This document shows positions 12,730 to 24,065 of a DNA stretch of 64,000 nt, one piece after another; position 1 is the stretch's first letter, and the number at the start of each line of letters is the position of its first letter. This DNA is from Adiantum capillus-veneris (taxonomy: Eukaryota > Streptophyta > Polypodiopsida > Polypodiales > Pteridaceae), in the NCBI GenBank assembly GCA_014529385.2, contig CM043952.1, positions 57,954,119 to 58,018,118 of the forward strand, given 5' to 3'. A model generated the notes under the pieces. It saw nothing but the letters and a program-made list of their open reading frames with translations. It was not told the origin of the DNA and searched no databases. Both the position numbers and the translations under genes were made by a program.

Positions 12730-13995
12730 TTAGTTGTCTCCTTGGAGAGAATTTATGTGGTGGAATTGGCCGTAGACCTTGTCTCTTTTGCTTTCCATTT
12801 GTGGCTTTGCCTTGCCGGTTTTTGTAGGTTTATTGCTCCTGCCTTGGTTGCCATTGTTTTGTTGTTGATTGGCACCCACATAAATCTGTTTGTTGGTTTC
12901 ATATGCAGTTGTTTGCCTTCCGATGTTTCTTGTACTGAAGGGAGTTCCTTTTGCTTCGGTTTTGGGATCCAAATGCAAGTCGCATTTGAGTTGCTGCTGA
13001 GCATTTTTTTTGGGATCCATATCTATTTTATTCCCTTGGTTTTTGGTTGAACTATCTATTTCTATCGAATTCTTCTGTTGTATTGTGGTTTGTCTGCCAT
13101 GTCACTTCTATCCTTCCGCACCCATACTTGTTTTCCTTGTGTTGCTAACTCTGATCTTTGCATTGCGGTCGGTGACTTTTTATACTTGTAGTGAACAATG
13201 TTGGCAGGTACGTGTTTGTTTACCATGAGTAACGTGTTGTTCTTTAGTGGCACCCTTCCTTTTGGATTTTTATCCAGTGATTGCATTGCTGACAGCTGAT
13301 TATTCCGGGGTTGCTGAGCAAAGGCTACCACCTGTTTTTCTTGTGCATGCTGAATTTTAACTGCATTTGCATTCCAATCTATCTACACATTGTAATCTTT
13401 TTGCCAAGGTTGTCCCAAGAACATGGGGTGTTGTGTGCTTTCATCCTCGACCACATAAAATTTGTGTGGGTAAATATATCGAAGTACTTGTACATGCAAT
13501 ATAGTCCAGCCCAATGTTTTTACTGAATGTGATGTACTACTTTCCAGCACTTGTGGAGTAGGATGAAGTTGACCTGTGGGCTTGAGCTGTTTGTATAATC
13601 TGTAAGAGATCAAATTTTCTTGAGCTCCAGAATCAAGCAATGCTGTCGATTCACCTTGATTGCTACCCACTTTGACTGCAATTATTGGCTCCACTGTGTC
13701 TTCATCAAAATTCGTTAGTCGAATGGAATTGATTCGCAACGGTGTTCCAGATTGTTGTTGTTGTCGTAGAAGCCTTCTTTTAGCAATGCGTTTTTTTGCT
13801 TCTTCTTGAGCTTCTTTCCGTACCCTCTGTTTCTCCTTTATCCGTTGTTTTTCTTGATGGATTTGTTGAAGCATATCCTGTGTTAGTGGTAAATGATATT
13901 TCTTCAATCGACACCCACTAATCCAATTTGGCATTTCTTCACCTACTAATGTAGCAAGCTTGACAGCTCCACTTTGTGATAGGTCACTAATCACA
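12730..13995 (-). pseudogene. Element A pol C-terminus: second retropepsin-like domain and basic tail
   Basis: Following the integrase, the frame runs through a Lys/Arg/Gln-rich helix (about 13900-13740), then a domain with LLDSGAQENLI (near 13650-13620) and MFLGQPW (near 13425-13400). DSGA plus a later hydrophobic-LG motif is the layout of retroviral-type aspartic proteases, where the Asp of D[ST]G is catalytic and dimerisation forms the site. It is a second such domain: another lies before RT at 18517-17423. After a stop at about 13383 a basic, Gln/Asn-rich tail continues (13331-13062 and 13020-12730) with motif QVWVRKD. Element B has a matching domain and a tail with IWVPK. Function as a second protease is inferred from motif only. 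Confidence 0.78.
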
Positions 13996-15363
13996 AAGGG
14001 TCCCATCCCTCACTTTTTAAGTTTCTTGGCATGTTACTTCAAGGTATAAACAAGTACATAATCACCTGTTTTGAACTCTTTCGTGCGCACATGCTTGTCA
14101 AAAAACTCCTTTTGTCTTCTCTTTTTAGCATAGATTGAAGCTACAGCTCTCAAGCGAAGTTCATCTAGCTTTTCAAGATCATCTATTCTTGAAGAGATCT
14201 CATGCCCTGTATATTCTAAGCATTTCGCTACTCATAGAGTTGGAATTAAAAACTCTATGGGTAATATAGCATTTAGGCCAAACACCATTTTGTACGGTGT
14301 CGTTCCTATCGATGTATTGTAAGCTACCCTGTATGCCCATAGTGTTGAGTGTAGCTGTTGATCCCAATCTGTTTTTGACTCTGATACAATTTTAGTGAGA
14401 ACCGTGCATAGTGTTTTATTTGTGGCCTCAGCTTGTCCATTTGCCTGTGGATGATATGGAGCAGATTTTCTATGTATGACCATGAATTCCTCTAGCAGAT
14501 ATTCAATGACTTCATTAAGAAAATGTGTTCCTTGATCACTGACAATTTCTATTGGTAAACCGTATCGTACAAAAACATTCTCATACAAAAATTGTGCAGT
14601 GGTTCGTGCATCTGCTTTTTGTGTTGCCTTGGCTTCCGCCCATTTCGTGAGATAGTCTGTAGCCACAATGATATATTGGGTATGGGTGCGATATGCAGGG
14701 GGTGAAATAGGCCCCACAAAATCAATGCCCCATTTTGCAAATGCCCTTGCCCCATCATTGTACGTAGTGGCATCTCATCTCTCTTTATCGGCACCTTGGT
14801 GCATTGACAAGTATCACAATGCTTTACAAGCTCGTCAGCATCCATATGTAATGTAGGCCACCATATTCCTGCAGTTAAGAAAATTTTTGTCGTCTTATCA
14901 CCTGAAAATTTTTGTCGTCTTATCAACAGGTATTCACTTTCCTTGTACAGATTCTAAGTTGATTGTCCTTTCCTCGCTTATAGAGTTGGTTCCCAATTAA
15001 ACTAAATTCGCGAGCCTCCAACTCTATAGCCCTTTTCTGTGCTTTTGTTATGTTTTCAGGGAATGTCCTTGTGGTTAAGAAATCAATGATATATTGACTC
15101 CATGAAGGTGCAATGTTTACCTGAAATAATGTCACGTGATCCGCTGGTCATTTGGCACTACATATAGTACAATTGTTAGCATAAGCATGCGTGTCGGCAT
15201 ACATAGTTGGCCAATAAACCCCTAATTGTTTCAGTCTCTGGTGTGTTTTCACTGTTGAACAATGAAATGCACAATCCTGGACATGCGCTTCTTCAAGATA
15301 ACACTCGAATTCCTCCGGATCTATACATAGTCGTAGAATTTGGTCCGAGCCTAGATGATACAA
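13800..15363 (-). pseudogene. Element A integrase with two zinc-binding modules
   Basis: Integrase inserts the cDNA into chromosomes. Reading down the minus strand: a first H2C2 module (15300-15150; EEAHVQDCAFH, then GVYWPT and NNCTIC); a spacer with WSQYIIDFL; a second module keeping GIWWPT and HCDTC (near 14880-14800), damaged by a 25-base tandem duplication at about 14883-14930; the catalytic core 14717-14232 with Asp in VATDYLTKW, Asp in VSDQGTHF and Glu in GQAEATNK; then a C-terminal SH3-like end (MGPFVISDL, WISGCRLKKYHLPL) at about 14006-13880. All three catalytic acids are present. Frameshifts near 15140, 14920 and 14230 break it. Two H2C2 modules are unusual; element B shows the same. 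Confidence 0.88.
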
Positions 15364-16124
15364 CCGTCCTGCAAAACCAACTGGAAGTTTTTTGTTTGTC
15401 CAATTGTTTGTTGTTTGGATTTGTCTTTCGTGTTGTCAAACCTACTTCCAAAGGAAAGAATGCTAACAATTTCCTGAGACCATTTGGGTATCATTTCAAT
15501 ATTGAAAAGATAAGCATCTGGTATGTCATCATCTACTCCTTCAGGAGCTTCCCCGTTGTGTAGCCTTGAAAGATGATCTGCCCGTAGATGAGTTTTACCC
15601 TTTTTGACTACCACTGTGAAATCAAAATCTAGCAATATAATAAACCATCGTACAATTCTCCCGGTGTTCCATGGTTTATTTACCAGATACAAAAGAGCTT
15701 AATGATCTGTGAAGAACACAAATTTGTTTGCGAGCAAATCATGCCAAAATTTCTTTGCAGCATAAATCATTCCTAACCCCTCTCTTTCGGTGGTTGTGTA
15801 GTTCTTTTCCACACTATTTAACTGTCGGCTTGCATAACAAATTGGAAAATCCATTGTTCCGTCTCAAGGTTGAGCCAGAATACTCCCAATTGCATATGCA
15901 AATGCATCAATGTGAACATGGAATATCTTTTTCCAATCCGGTGCTTTAAGTACAGGTGTTGATACAAGGTTTTCCTTCAGCTTTTGGAATGAAGCTTCAC
16001 ACTCCTCAATCCAGTCGAAATTGACTAACAAAACGATATAGAGGGTCTGCGATGACTGCATACATATATATGAATCTTCGATAATATCAGCAGTGTCCCA
16101 TGAAAGATTGCACTTGTTTTGCAT
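15351..16124 (-). pseudogene. Element A RNase H
   Basis: The RNase H domain degrades the RNA of the RNA-DNA hybrid during reverse transcription. Visible landmarks: FDWIEECEASFQKLK (end of RT connection), FHVHIDAFAYAIGSIL (first catalytic Asp region, usually DAS), then after a frame change NKPWNTGRIVRWFIIL, FDFTVVVKKGKTHLRADHLSRL. The final ADHLSR matches the family end motif. At least two frame breaks separate the blocks. It follows RT directly and precedes integrase, as in all Ty3/gypsy elements. Confidence 0.87.
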
Positions 16125-17066
16125 TAGTAGGCCTGGACAGGTCTACTATGACTTTGATTTTGTCTAGGTCAGTGGTTATGCCATTTCTTGAGACAATGTG
16201 TCCTAAGATGCGGCCTTGCCTAACCATGAAAATGCACTTTTCCGGGTTAAGACAGATGCGATATGTTCTGCATTTTTCAAATACCTTTTGTAAATGGTCT
16301 ATATGTTCCTCACGTAGAAGCGAGTGTACACAAAGATAATCCATGTATATTTCTAAGAATATTCTCAGGTATTCTTTGAACGCATGCGTCATTAACCTTT
16401 GAAAGGTAGCTGGGGCATTAGTTAAGCCAAAAGGCATAACTCGATACGTATAAATTCCCCATTCTGTGGCAAACGCTGTTTTGTGTTGATCCTCTATTGC
16501 AGTTGCCAATTGGTTATACCCTGAAAACCCATCTAGAAAGCAATAAGCCCGTTTCCTGGCCACCCTCTCAAGTACATGTTCTGTGTGATTGGCAAGGGAT
16601 AGTTATCCCTTATGGTGTCTGCATTTACCTTTTTGAGGTTTACGCACACTTGTAGTTTTTCGTTCTTTTTGGGGACAACCACAATGGGTGACACCCAATC
16701 TGTATGCTCGATTTCATAGATGAATTCAACATCCATCAGCTTGTCAATCTCCTCTTTGATTCGTTTAGCAAATGTGTCATTATATGTATAAGGACGCTGT
16801 TTGCTAGATTTGGCATCTGATTTCAAAGGAATTGTATGTTGGCATATCGATGGATCAACTCCTTTGAGGTCTTTGTAGGACCATGCAAACACATCTTTAT
16901 ACTTCTTGAGAAGTTGTGTTAGCAGTTCTTCTTCTTCAGGCTCTAAGTCGGTTGCGATATAGACCGGCTGAGGCTTCTCACCTCGTTCAGCGAGGTTTAT
17001 CCTTTTTGAATTTTCCGGCCCATCGTAAGATTCCTGGTTTGTTCTTTCCCTGACTGGTGGTGTCAT
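16087..17066 (-). pseudogene. Element A reverse transcriptase, catalytic motif altered
   Basis: Blocks in order: EEELLTQLLKKYKDVFAWSY (N-terminal region), HTIPLKSDAKSSKQRPY, EIEHTDWVSPIVVVPKKNE, VNLKKVNADTIRDNYPLP, FLDGFSGYNQ, MPFGLTNAPATFQRLM and, near 16348-16337, YMDY where the family has Y-x-D-D. The second catalytic Asp is thus Tyr, which should abolish polymerase activity. A frameshift near 16560 separates the first half from the second. The RT copies genomic RNA into cDNA, primed by tRNA at the PBS. Element B keeps YMDD at the matching place. Confidence 0.92.
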
Positions 17067-17422
17067 TATGTTTTTTCTGTCCTGGATGGTGAATTTTCGA
17101 TAGTGTGATGGTACATTTATGTTTCCTTTTTCTGAATCTCCTTTATCATCACTATCTCCCTAAGTAGTCCATACCTCTCGTAAAGACCGTTTTAGTTCTT
17201 GGTATTTCTGTTTACGCTCTAGTTTTGTCCACTCTGGGTCTTTTGTTGTTTCTCTTTTTTATTTTTGAGATTTTGTTTCTGTTTTAGCTTTCCGTACTTG
17301 TCTTATTTCCTCTCACGTTCCTTCCCTTCAAACTTTTGAGAATCTTCCTGATATTTGATCTTTTACACAATCCTCTGCTTTGACAAGCATTAGATAGTGA
17401 GTTTTATCTTTTATCCTGGGCA
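17067..17422 (-). other. Element A spacer between protease and RT
   Basis: A Lys/Gln-rich stretch with stops in every frame joins the protease to the RT. Pieces read as charged linker. No domain is visible. Confidence 0.5.
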
Positions 17423-18517
17423 TCAGGCTCTCTCTCGCTTGTTTTTTGCTCGTTTTCTCCTATAGTGTTCCTGGCATCTAGGGTGTTGATTAACAAAATC
17501 ATAAAACTTGATATTCTCTGTTTTCTCCCCACGCTCACTTGAGTTGTCTGAACACTCATTATCTGCATCGTTATTTACCTCCAGATGCTCAGAGAAGTTA
17601 TAAAACTCTTCTTGTTCTGGTAGTTCTAGCATCTCATCCCTTCCTGGTATTAGGCTTACCATGTAATAGGGTAGCACATCATAGCCATCCTTATCGCAAA
17701 ATTTTGTTGTTGGACTATCTATAATGGTACAGGCATCCAATGTTGCTAGTATGTGTTCCCATTCCAGAGGTTCTAAGGCATCTTCAGGAAAAGGTTCCGG
17801 AATATAATCCTTGTCCTCAATCGCTCTTTCTAAGACACATTCCTCTCTTTTTAAGCTCCCACAATGTGAATCTCCGCACATCCATAGCTCTTTTTGTTGT
17901 CCTAACCATGCTAGGAGTTCTGATCCCGCCATTGTAGCTGAATCAAACTCTTCCAATAGTGTTTGGTTCACATCCTTGTAACTATGGTCCTTCAAGTGAA
18001 TTTTGGTTGTTTTCTCGTCATGTCTGAGGTATATGTGGTCGTAACCCCAATCCCGGACCATCTTTAATTGTCTCATGAATGGTCTTCCCAAGATGATCTC
18101 GTAATTGTTCTTTTTGTCGAGATCGACTATTGCAAATGTATGTTCATACTCGATTCCGCATGAGGTGACATTCACTTTTTCTAAGAGTCCTAGAGGCTTC
18201 TCCATGAATCCATCCGCCACTTGCAATTTCATTCCGGTAGCTCTCAAAGCTGGTTTTTTCCATTTTTTCCAGATTTCCTTAGTGGCGATAACGACTCCTG
18301 CTCCACTGTCAAGAATAGCTTTGGAAACTACTCCTTGGAATTCTACTAGTAGCGTGGTGTTTCCATCTTCTCCCTCGCAATACTCTCCAACCTTGTTTAA
18401 AGGTATTGGCTTAGTGTTTAGTTGAGGCGTGTCCAATTCTCTGATCCCTTCTTGAAGCTTTGAGGTGGGGTCTTTCACTCCAAATTTTTCTAGGCATTTG
18501 CCTACTGTGGTCCACAT
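17423..18517 (-). pseudogene. Element A protease 1 (retropepsin) and acidic linker
   Basis: The 364-residue open frame holds a retropepsin fold: TTLLVEFQGVVSKAILDSGAG (active-site DSG near 18310-18290), a central beta region, and IILGRPFMRQL (near 18100-18075). It is followed by an acidic region and a basic end (YRRKRAKNKRERA). Such proteases cleave the Gag-Pol polyprotein. This domain lies in the usual place, between gag and RT. The frame is open, but neighbours are broken. Element B lacks this DSG domain although the sequences on both sides align, which suggests a deletion there. Confidence 0.88.
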
Positions 18518-18523
18518 GTTTGG

Positions 18524-19660
18524 TCATAACCTTAGGAGTTCGGCTAATGTGATTGTGCATGCCACCAAGGTGGACAGTAACTCAATCAACCCTTGTGAAT
18601 CCATCACTCTATTAGAAGAAAGTCTTTGAGATGGGATTGTTCTCACCTCAGACTTGGCTTCATACTCTCCTAGGTAAGAGGGTAGCATTTTCAGCGAGTC
18701 TGGTTGGATGTGCCCCAAACTAATTGATCCCTGGTCTCCCCCTTGTGAATGAATATCAAAGTTCATTTGCGATCTTGCCTCAAATTCTTCAATAGGAGGT
18801 AAGATCTCATTTTTGTCTTTTCTCGTGTTGTTCATGTGGTAACTCACCCTATGAGCTTTGTTGGCCTCACGGATTTGCTTCCACAGATCATCTAGACCGT
18901 TACAATCCTTACCCATTTCTACCAATGTTTTAGGCTAGAACTTGTCACTTGTCTCATCTGTTGTATTTGGCACTATGATAGGCTCTCCCCTAGACTCATA
19001 AGCATTCGTGAGTCTTTTCTTCATTTATACTTGTTCCTCTAAAGATGGTTTGATAGGGGTTGGAGCTGGTACTTCATGCCAATTTGCAGGTTTACCAAGC
19101 CGGTTTTCTATCAAAGATTGAGTTGTTTCAATCATCTTTCTACACATTTCCAACCTCTATTTTTCTATTTCAGCATATGGATAAGTCATCCATCTTTGCT
19201 CTTGGGTTTGGTTCTTTTTGAGTCTGGCTTCGTAAGCTTTTAAAATTGCATCTAACTGCTCATTTACCTTGTCTACCAGTACCGATCCTGCACTTTTGGG
19301 TTCTATTATTTCCTTGGGTGCTATGGTTGCCACAGTGTGTAAGCTTAGACTAGCTAGATCCTCTAACCGCTTTAATCTATCCTTTGTGTGTTTTAACTCC
19401 TCGGATAGAGCCGTTTACTCTCGTTATTTCCTGGTTTTCATACGCGCCTTTCTAGCTTTCCAAGTGCTTCTTTGATTTTTCGTTTTTGAACTTGGTGCAT
19501 CGGTTTTTGGCTCTTCAATTATAGGTTCGTTCGTCATTCTTTGAGCTTGCGCTCGCGTCACTGCCTAAATAGGTATTATTGTTTCGTTTTCTGACCCTCC
19601 ACTGGAAGTCACTACTTCCAGCATGTTCAAGGTAGTTTTTGCTCCTTTGCTCGAGTTCTT
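18524..19660 (-). pseudogene. Element A gag-protease linker
   Basis: Minus frames between the zinc knuckles and protease 1 are broken. The best piece (18925-18524) includes LKMLPSYLGEYEA and TLVACTITLAELLRL. Element B has LKTLPSYLGDNEDE and IQCTLTLGELLKL, so the region is conserved within the lineage. It has no recognised domain. Confidence 0.65.
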
Positions 19661-22263
19661 AGGGCAATCATGAATCAAATGAGTAACTCCACACTCGGCG
19701 CAATATGCGTTGACTCTAATGATTTCATCATGAGGACAGTCTCTTAGCCAATGGTCTCCGCCTCACTTGTAGCAGGGTCCTTTAGGTTGTTGAGGTGCTC
19801 CTTGAGCTCCTCTTTGCTGGTATGCATGTCTCTGTCCGCCCACGCCTCCATTGGCTATGAACAACAATGTTCATTCATCCAAGCTATATCTTCCTTCTCC
19901 TGCTCTCTGAGCAGTTGTTGGTGGTCCTGCACCTCCCATCATGCTCCATGGTTCTGGTGTTGAGGGTTCTTCCGGTGGATAATAGGCAGGATTGGATAAT
20001 AGGTAGGATTTTCAGCATATCCATTGGGATCTTCATAATACGCATGCATAGACACCAAAGCCTTCTCTTTTGATTCGGTTATGGTTGGTGTGTATCTTAT
20101 GCCAACTGGTCGTATTCCTAGTAGGGGTAGTTGTTTCCCCAACACTAGTTGTGGTCTTTCTACACCTATAGGTCTTGGTAGGTTGCCTGCTTGATACCTA
20201 GGCATCGGTGGAATTTGAGGAGAAGCTACTTGATCTTGGGGAGCATAAGGTCTCTCTCTCATATATCCCTTGTTATAATAACATTCCTCCATCCCACGGT
20301 TTGTCCATTTTTGTTCAATAGCAAACCACTTGGGCTGTTTAGCCTGGGGTTTGGCGTACAAGTTAATATTTTTTAGCACTTCCTCTACAAGCTGCTCCTG
20401 GTTTACAGCTACTTCTCCTTTCTGTGTTGTCTTAAAAGACTTGCTTCCACTCTGTTGTGAGGATGAATCATCATCGAGATCCTTGGATTCACCCTCTTTG
20501 TAGACCGCACAATTATCTACAAGGTAAAGAGCCTCCTTAGTTAACTCATTTAACGCCGTGCTCCTCTTCATATGTAAGTCCTTTTGGAGATCTGCATTCC
20601 TTAGTCCTTGGATAAATATAAGCATAAGTCTGGACTGAGTTGGCAGTTCTTCCACAGGGCAGAACTTAACATATCTTTTTAGTCGTAAGGCTGTCTTTCG
20701 CACAAATTCCTCGTCTTTCTGTTTGAATTTATGGATTTGTGAGACTGTATTATGAGCTATCCCCCTTTGTGAGAATTCCTTGATAAACTCATCAAACACC
20801 TCCTCCATAGACTCAAAGTATACGCTCCACAGAGTCAAACCAAGTAGCAGCATCATCCTCTAGGGTTAGTCCAAACCCTGCAAATTGGGTAGGGAAGTCT
20901 AACACCTCTTCAGCTCTAATTACACGCACAAAGGCTGCTACATGATCTCTTGGATCTCTGTTTCCCGTGTATTTCTTGTTTACCCATTTTTGCACTTGAG
21001 AAGGTCTAAATTACGATGGTCTACAAATCTCATCATTGGATCTCCACGTCCTTATCGATATACCTCCTCTGGTCTTCTGTAGTAGGATGGTTTCTCTCCC
21101 AATGGTGCTCCTAAGCCATAATTTCTAACAGTTCTTGCAAGAGATAGTCTATGGGTGGTCTCCCAAGCTATGTTGACCCTTGAGTCTTTGGCTTACTCTC
21201 TCCTTGATACCATGAATAGAGTGGTGGTTCTTGTAAATTCCTTATCCCTCGTGTGGCTTGATAACCATCTCAATTTCGGTCTTGTTCTAATGTTGCAGTC
21301 TGTTGAAGACATGCCTACAATGATGGCTGGGTTGCTGGTGGTTTTGGTTGTTGAATGTCTGCGGTCAGGTAGAATGTGAGGTCACGTCATACTCCTCTGA
21401 AAAGGGATTTGTCGACTTGCTAGGGGTGTAGGTGGCTCTTGGCACTTCATCGAAGGCATATGTTGATGCTCCTGGAACTATTGCCTTTTCTACCTCCTCT
21501 GGGAGAAAACGTTGGTATTCTCGCCCGTACCTATCAACAAAAACGATATCCTTCCCCATAGCAATTTCATAAGAGAATAAGTAAAGAACCTTATCTTTGC
21601 TTAACTCGTTTGTGTATGGTTCTTTGCAAAGAACCTAAGAAACTATTCCCTCGCTCTCATGCTTGTAAATCCCCACATTCTCATTATAGGTTGAAACCCT
21701 GGTTGTTTCTTATCATACATAAAAATCGCTCCAGGTCGATCAATGTTTGGAGGCGGTTCTTGAGTTTCTGAAACCATTTTCCCCTTCGCCATGTTATCTC
21801 CATATATGTTGTAATCCTCAGGGTTAACTATCATATAGTGGTTCCCTTTTTGTCTCGGAATCTATCTCTATCATCATAGACTCGAATTATCTCCTGTCTC
21901 TTAGCCAGCCTTTCTTCAATACATATACACTTGCATCCTCGATAGTCAGAACAAACTAGGGTTACTCTCGAGTTTGTGCCTTCTAAGAAGATCACAGTGA
22001 ACTTGCAAAGGATTTAGGGAGGTGCTTCCTCGTGGCATTGGTCCGTCATAGGTGAAACCTCTTGGCTATTGACTACGCATCATGAAGAAGGATTTGTCTG
22101 ATGAAGTGTTAGTATCACTACCCTCCTCAATGATCAATGCTAGTGGATCTAACCTTGGCTGAGTTACACTCTCCTCGGTGGACACTAAGCTACCTTGGTC
22201 ACCTGCCACCTTTTGGTCTCTCAAAATGGATCTTCCTAATCTTAAATTCATCAAACTTAGCAA
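19661..22263 (-). pseudogene. Element A gag (capsid and zinc knuckles, broken)
   Basis: N-terminal pieces (22263-21365) are Pro-rich and poorly conserved. The capsid region (20995-20450) has the retrotransposon Gag pattern: GFGLTLEDDAATWFDSVE, then after a frameshift near 20830 FDEFIKEFSQRG, HKFKQKDEEF and a helical half with LMLIFIQGLRNADL. The C-terminal half is Pro/Gln-rich with PKWFAIEQKWTNRGMEECYY, shared with element B. Two CCHC knuckles follow (19790-19661). In the first the second Cys codon is a stop (19763-19765); the second, CAECGVTHLIHDC, is intact. Gag packages element RNA in cytoplasmic particles. Confidence 0.85.
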
Positions 22264-24046
22264 TGAAATTTATTATAAATCCAACCACTCACCTAGCAAA
22301 GGATCAGTCTCCGCACAACTTCTTGCTTTGCTGCTGAATATACATGTACACAAGCGTTTAATTTTGGCAATCAAATCAAAGCATTTAACTGCTAGAGATG
22401 ATCTTAGTAATGATTGGTATAAGTGGAGAGTTAACCTCAACCACTAATGTATTTTATACACTGCTAATGTTCTGTATTAGGTCTGCTAATCTGGAACTGT
22501 ACTTCCTTCGGATGTTGGTCAATGTTGGTCAATTTACATGGAAAGTTTGAATTCAGCCTTTGTTCCGTCAAAAGGTCAAACAAGGTCCAAATTCACTTCT
22601 GAAAGAAGTTCTGGAATCCTTAAGTCAAATGGTACCTCACTGTCTAAGCTCAATCAAATTTTCTCTTCACTAAGCCCCAGTAGACATCCTACGCGTAGGA
22701 TGTCTCCTGCTCTGTTTTGCCTGAATTTTTGCACTATGGATTCCCCTTGATGTTCTGAGTCCACAGCTATTTTTACTTTTTTATTTGGACACCTAAAAGC
22801 TGTTCAATGGATCAAAAATTTGTTCCGGCAGCCTGCTGTTGGTCTTGATCAGTCTAATCAACTCCAATTTGGACCAAAATTAACTAGGAGGCTTGCCTCA
22901 TGCTATACAACACCCTGCTAGGCCTAGAGTCAGTTTCTGGCTTCAATTTCATGCAAAACACATTCTACATGTAGCATGTCTTTTTGCTCAGAATGGCTTC
23001 AAATGCACAGCACAGACTCCTCTTGAGGTGCTGATCACTTTGGTATGCTCAAATCTGGATTTGGAGTGCAAAATCACACAGATGACATCGTACGCGTAGG
23101 ATGTCTTTTTGGTCTGTTTGACCCCAGACTTGACCCACATCTTCCCCTTGATGTCAGCAACCCAGTGGTATGCTTAGATTTTGGTTTGGATTTCAAAAGT
23201 CCCCAATTTTAGCTGTTCTAGCCTTTTTTCAGTCAAAAGTGCTAAAGTCTGCTTAGAACCCGATTTTCTCACCCGAATGAGATGAAACCTCTCTCAGTCA
23301 CTCAATATATCATGCAGATCATGCTCATGCAGCCATCATATGCTTTTGGTCTTAAAATAATGTCTTGGCACAATTTGGGTAGGATGTCTGGAAATTTCAG
23401 TCTATCTGGTCTTATCCTGTCAAGATATGGTCAATTTTTTTCTTTCCAGGTGAAAATAGGGTAAAACCTACCTTCTGAACACACTGGTCAACTCAAACTT
23501 CCAAAATTACCACCAGATTAGGTTGTAGACATCCTACGCGTAGGATGTCTCCTGGCTTAAAATTAAATTTTTTCCTGACAAAAATGCTCATGATGCTCTA
23601 CAGCTCTATCAGAAACAGTTACAGTAACTTTTGGACTACTTCACTTTAGCTTTCAAACACACTTTTGCGTCTTTTACAACCTTGTGATGAATCTAACAAG
23701 CAAGTATACATGCATGAAGTGCTCTAGATCCAGAATCATGATGTCCTACTTACCCTACTCCTACTCCCCATGTGAAATGGTGTTTTGGTTACTTCCTGGC
23801 CTCTCCGGACTCTCAAGCTCTTCTCTCACCGCTTCTAGCACTCCAACTCCTACTCTCTACACCACAACTTAACTAAAAACTACCTAAGTCGAAGGATCTA
23901 GGCCAGACACACGCTCCCTAGACTCCCTCTAAGACATAGAGATTCCTCCACCCTCTGATCCTATCTAAATGTAAAACGAGACTCTTGGCAAGCCAAAGAA
24001 TCCCTATCCTCAAGGACTAGTCTCGGTCACCTACCTAAGGTTTTCG
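22264..24046 (-). other. Element A leader with palindromes
   Basis: About 1.8 kb between PBS and gag has no long frame. It carries the 24-base palindrome (half-site AGACATCCTACG) at 22682-22705 and 23527-23550 (both perfect), a two-mismatch copy at 23083-23106, a poor copy at 22958-22981, and a one-sided copy ending at 23389. Several spacings are again near 276-285 (22682 to 22958; 23083 to about 23366), as in the spacer before the 3' ORF. A consensus-like splice donor GTGAGT on the minus strand lies at 22292-22287. Confidence 0.85.
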
Positions 24047-24064
24047 TCCCCGACAGCGGCGCCA
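24047..24064 (-). promoter_or_regulatory. Primer binding site of element A (tRNA-Asp type)
   Basis: On the minus strand, two bases after the LTR end, it reads TGGCGCCGCTGTCGGGGA. Its complement matches the 3' end of plant tRNA-Asp as I recall it, with about two mismatches. This is the usual primer of Athila/Tat-side elements. It starts minus-strand cDNA. Confidence 0.85.
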
Positions 24065-24065
24065 A

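Noticed and set aside
12676..13228. Hydrophobic plus-strand frames resembling membrane proteins
   Set aside because: They lie opposite the basic Lys/Gln-rich tail of element A pol and are its mirror.
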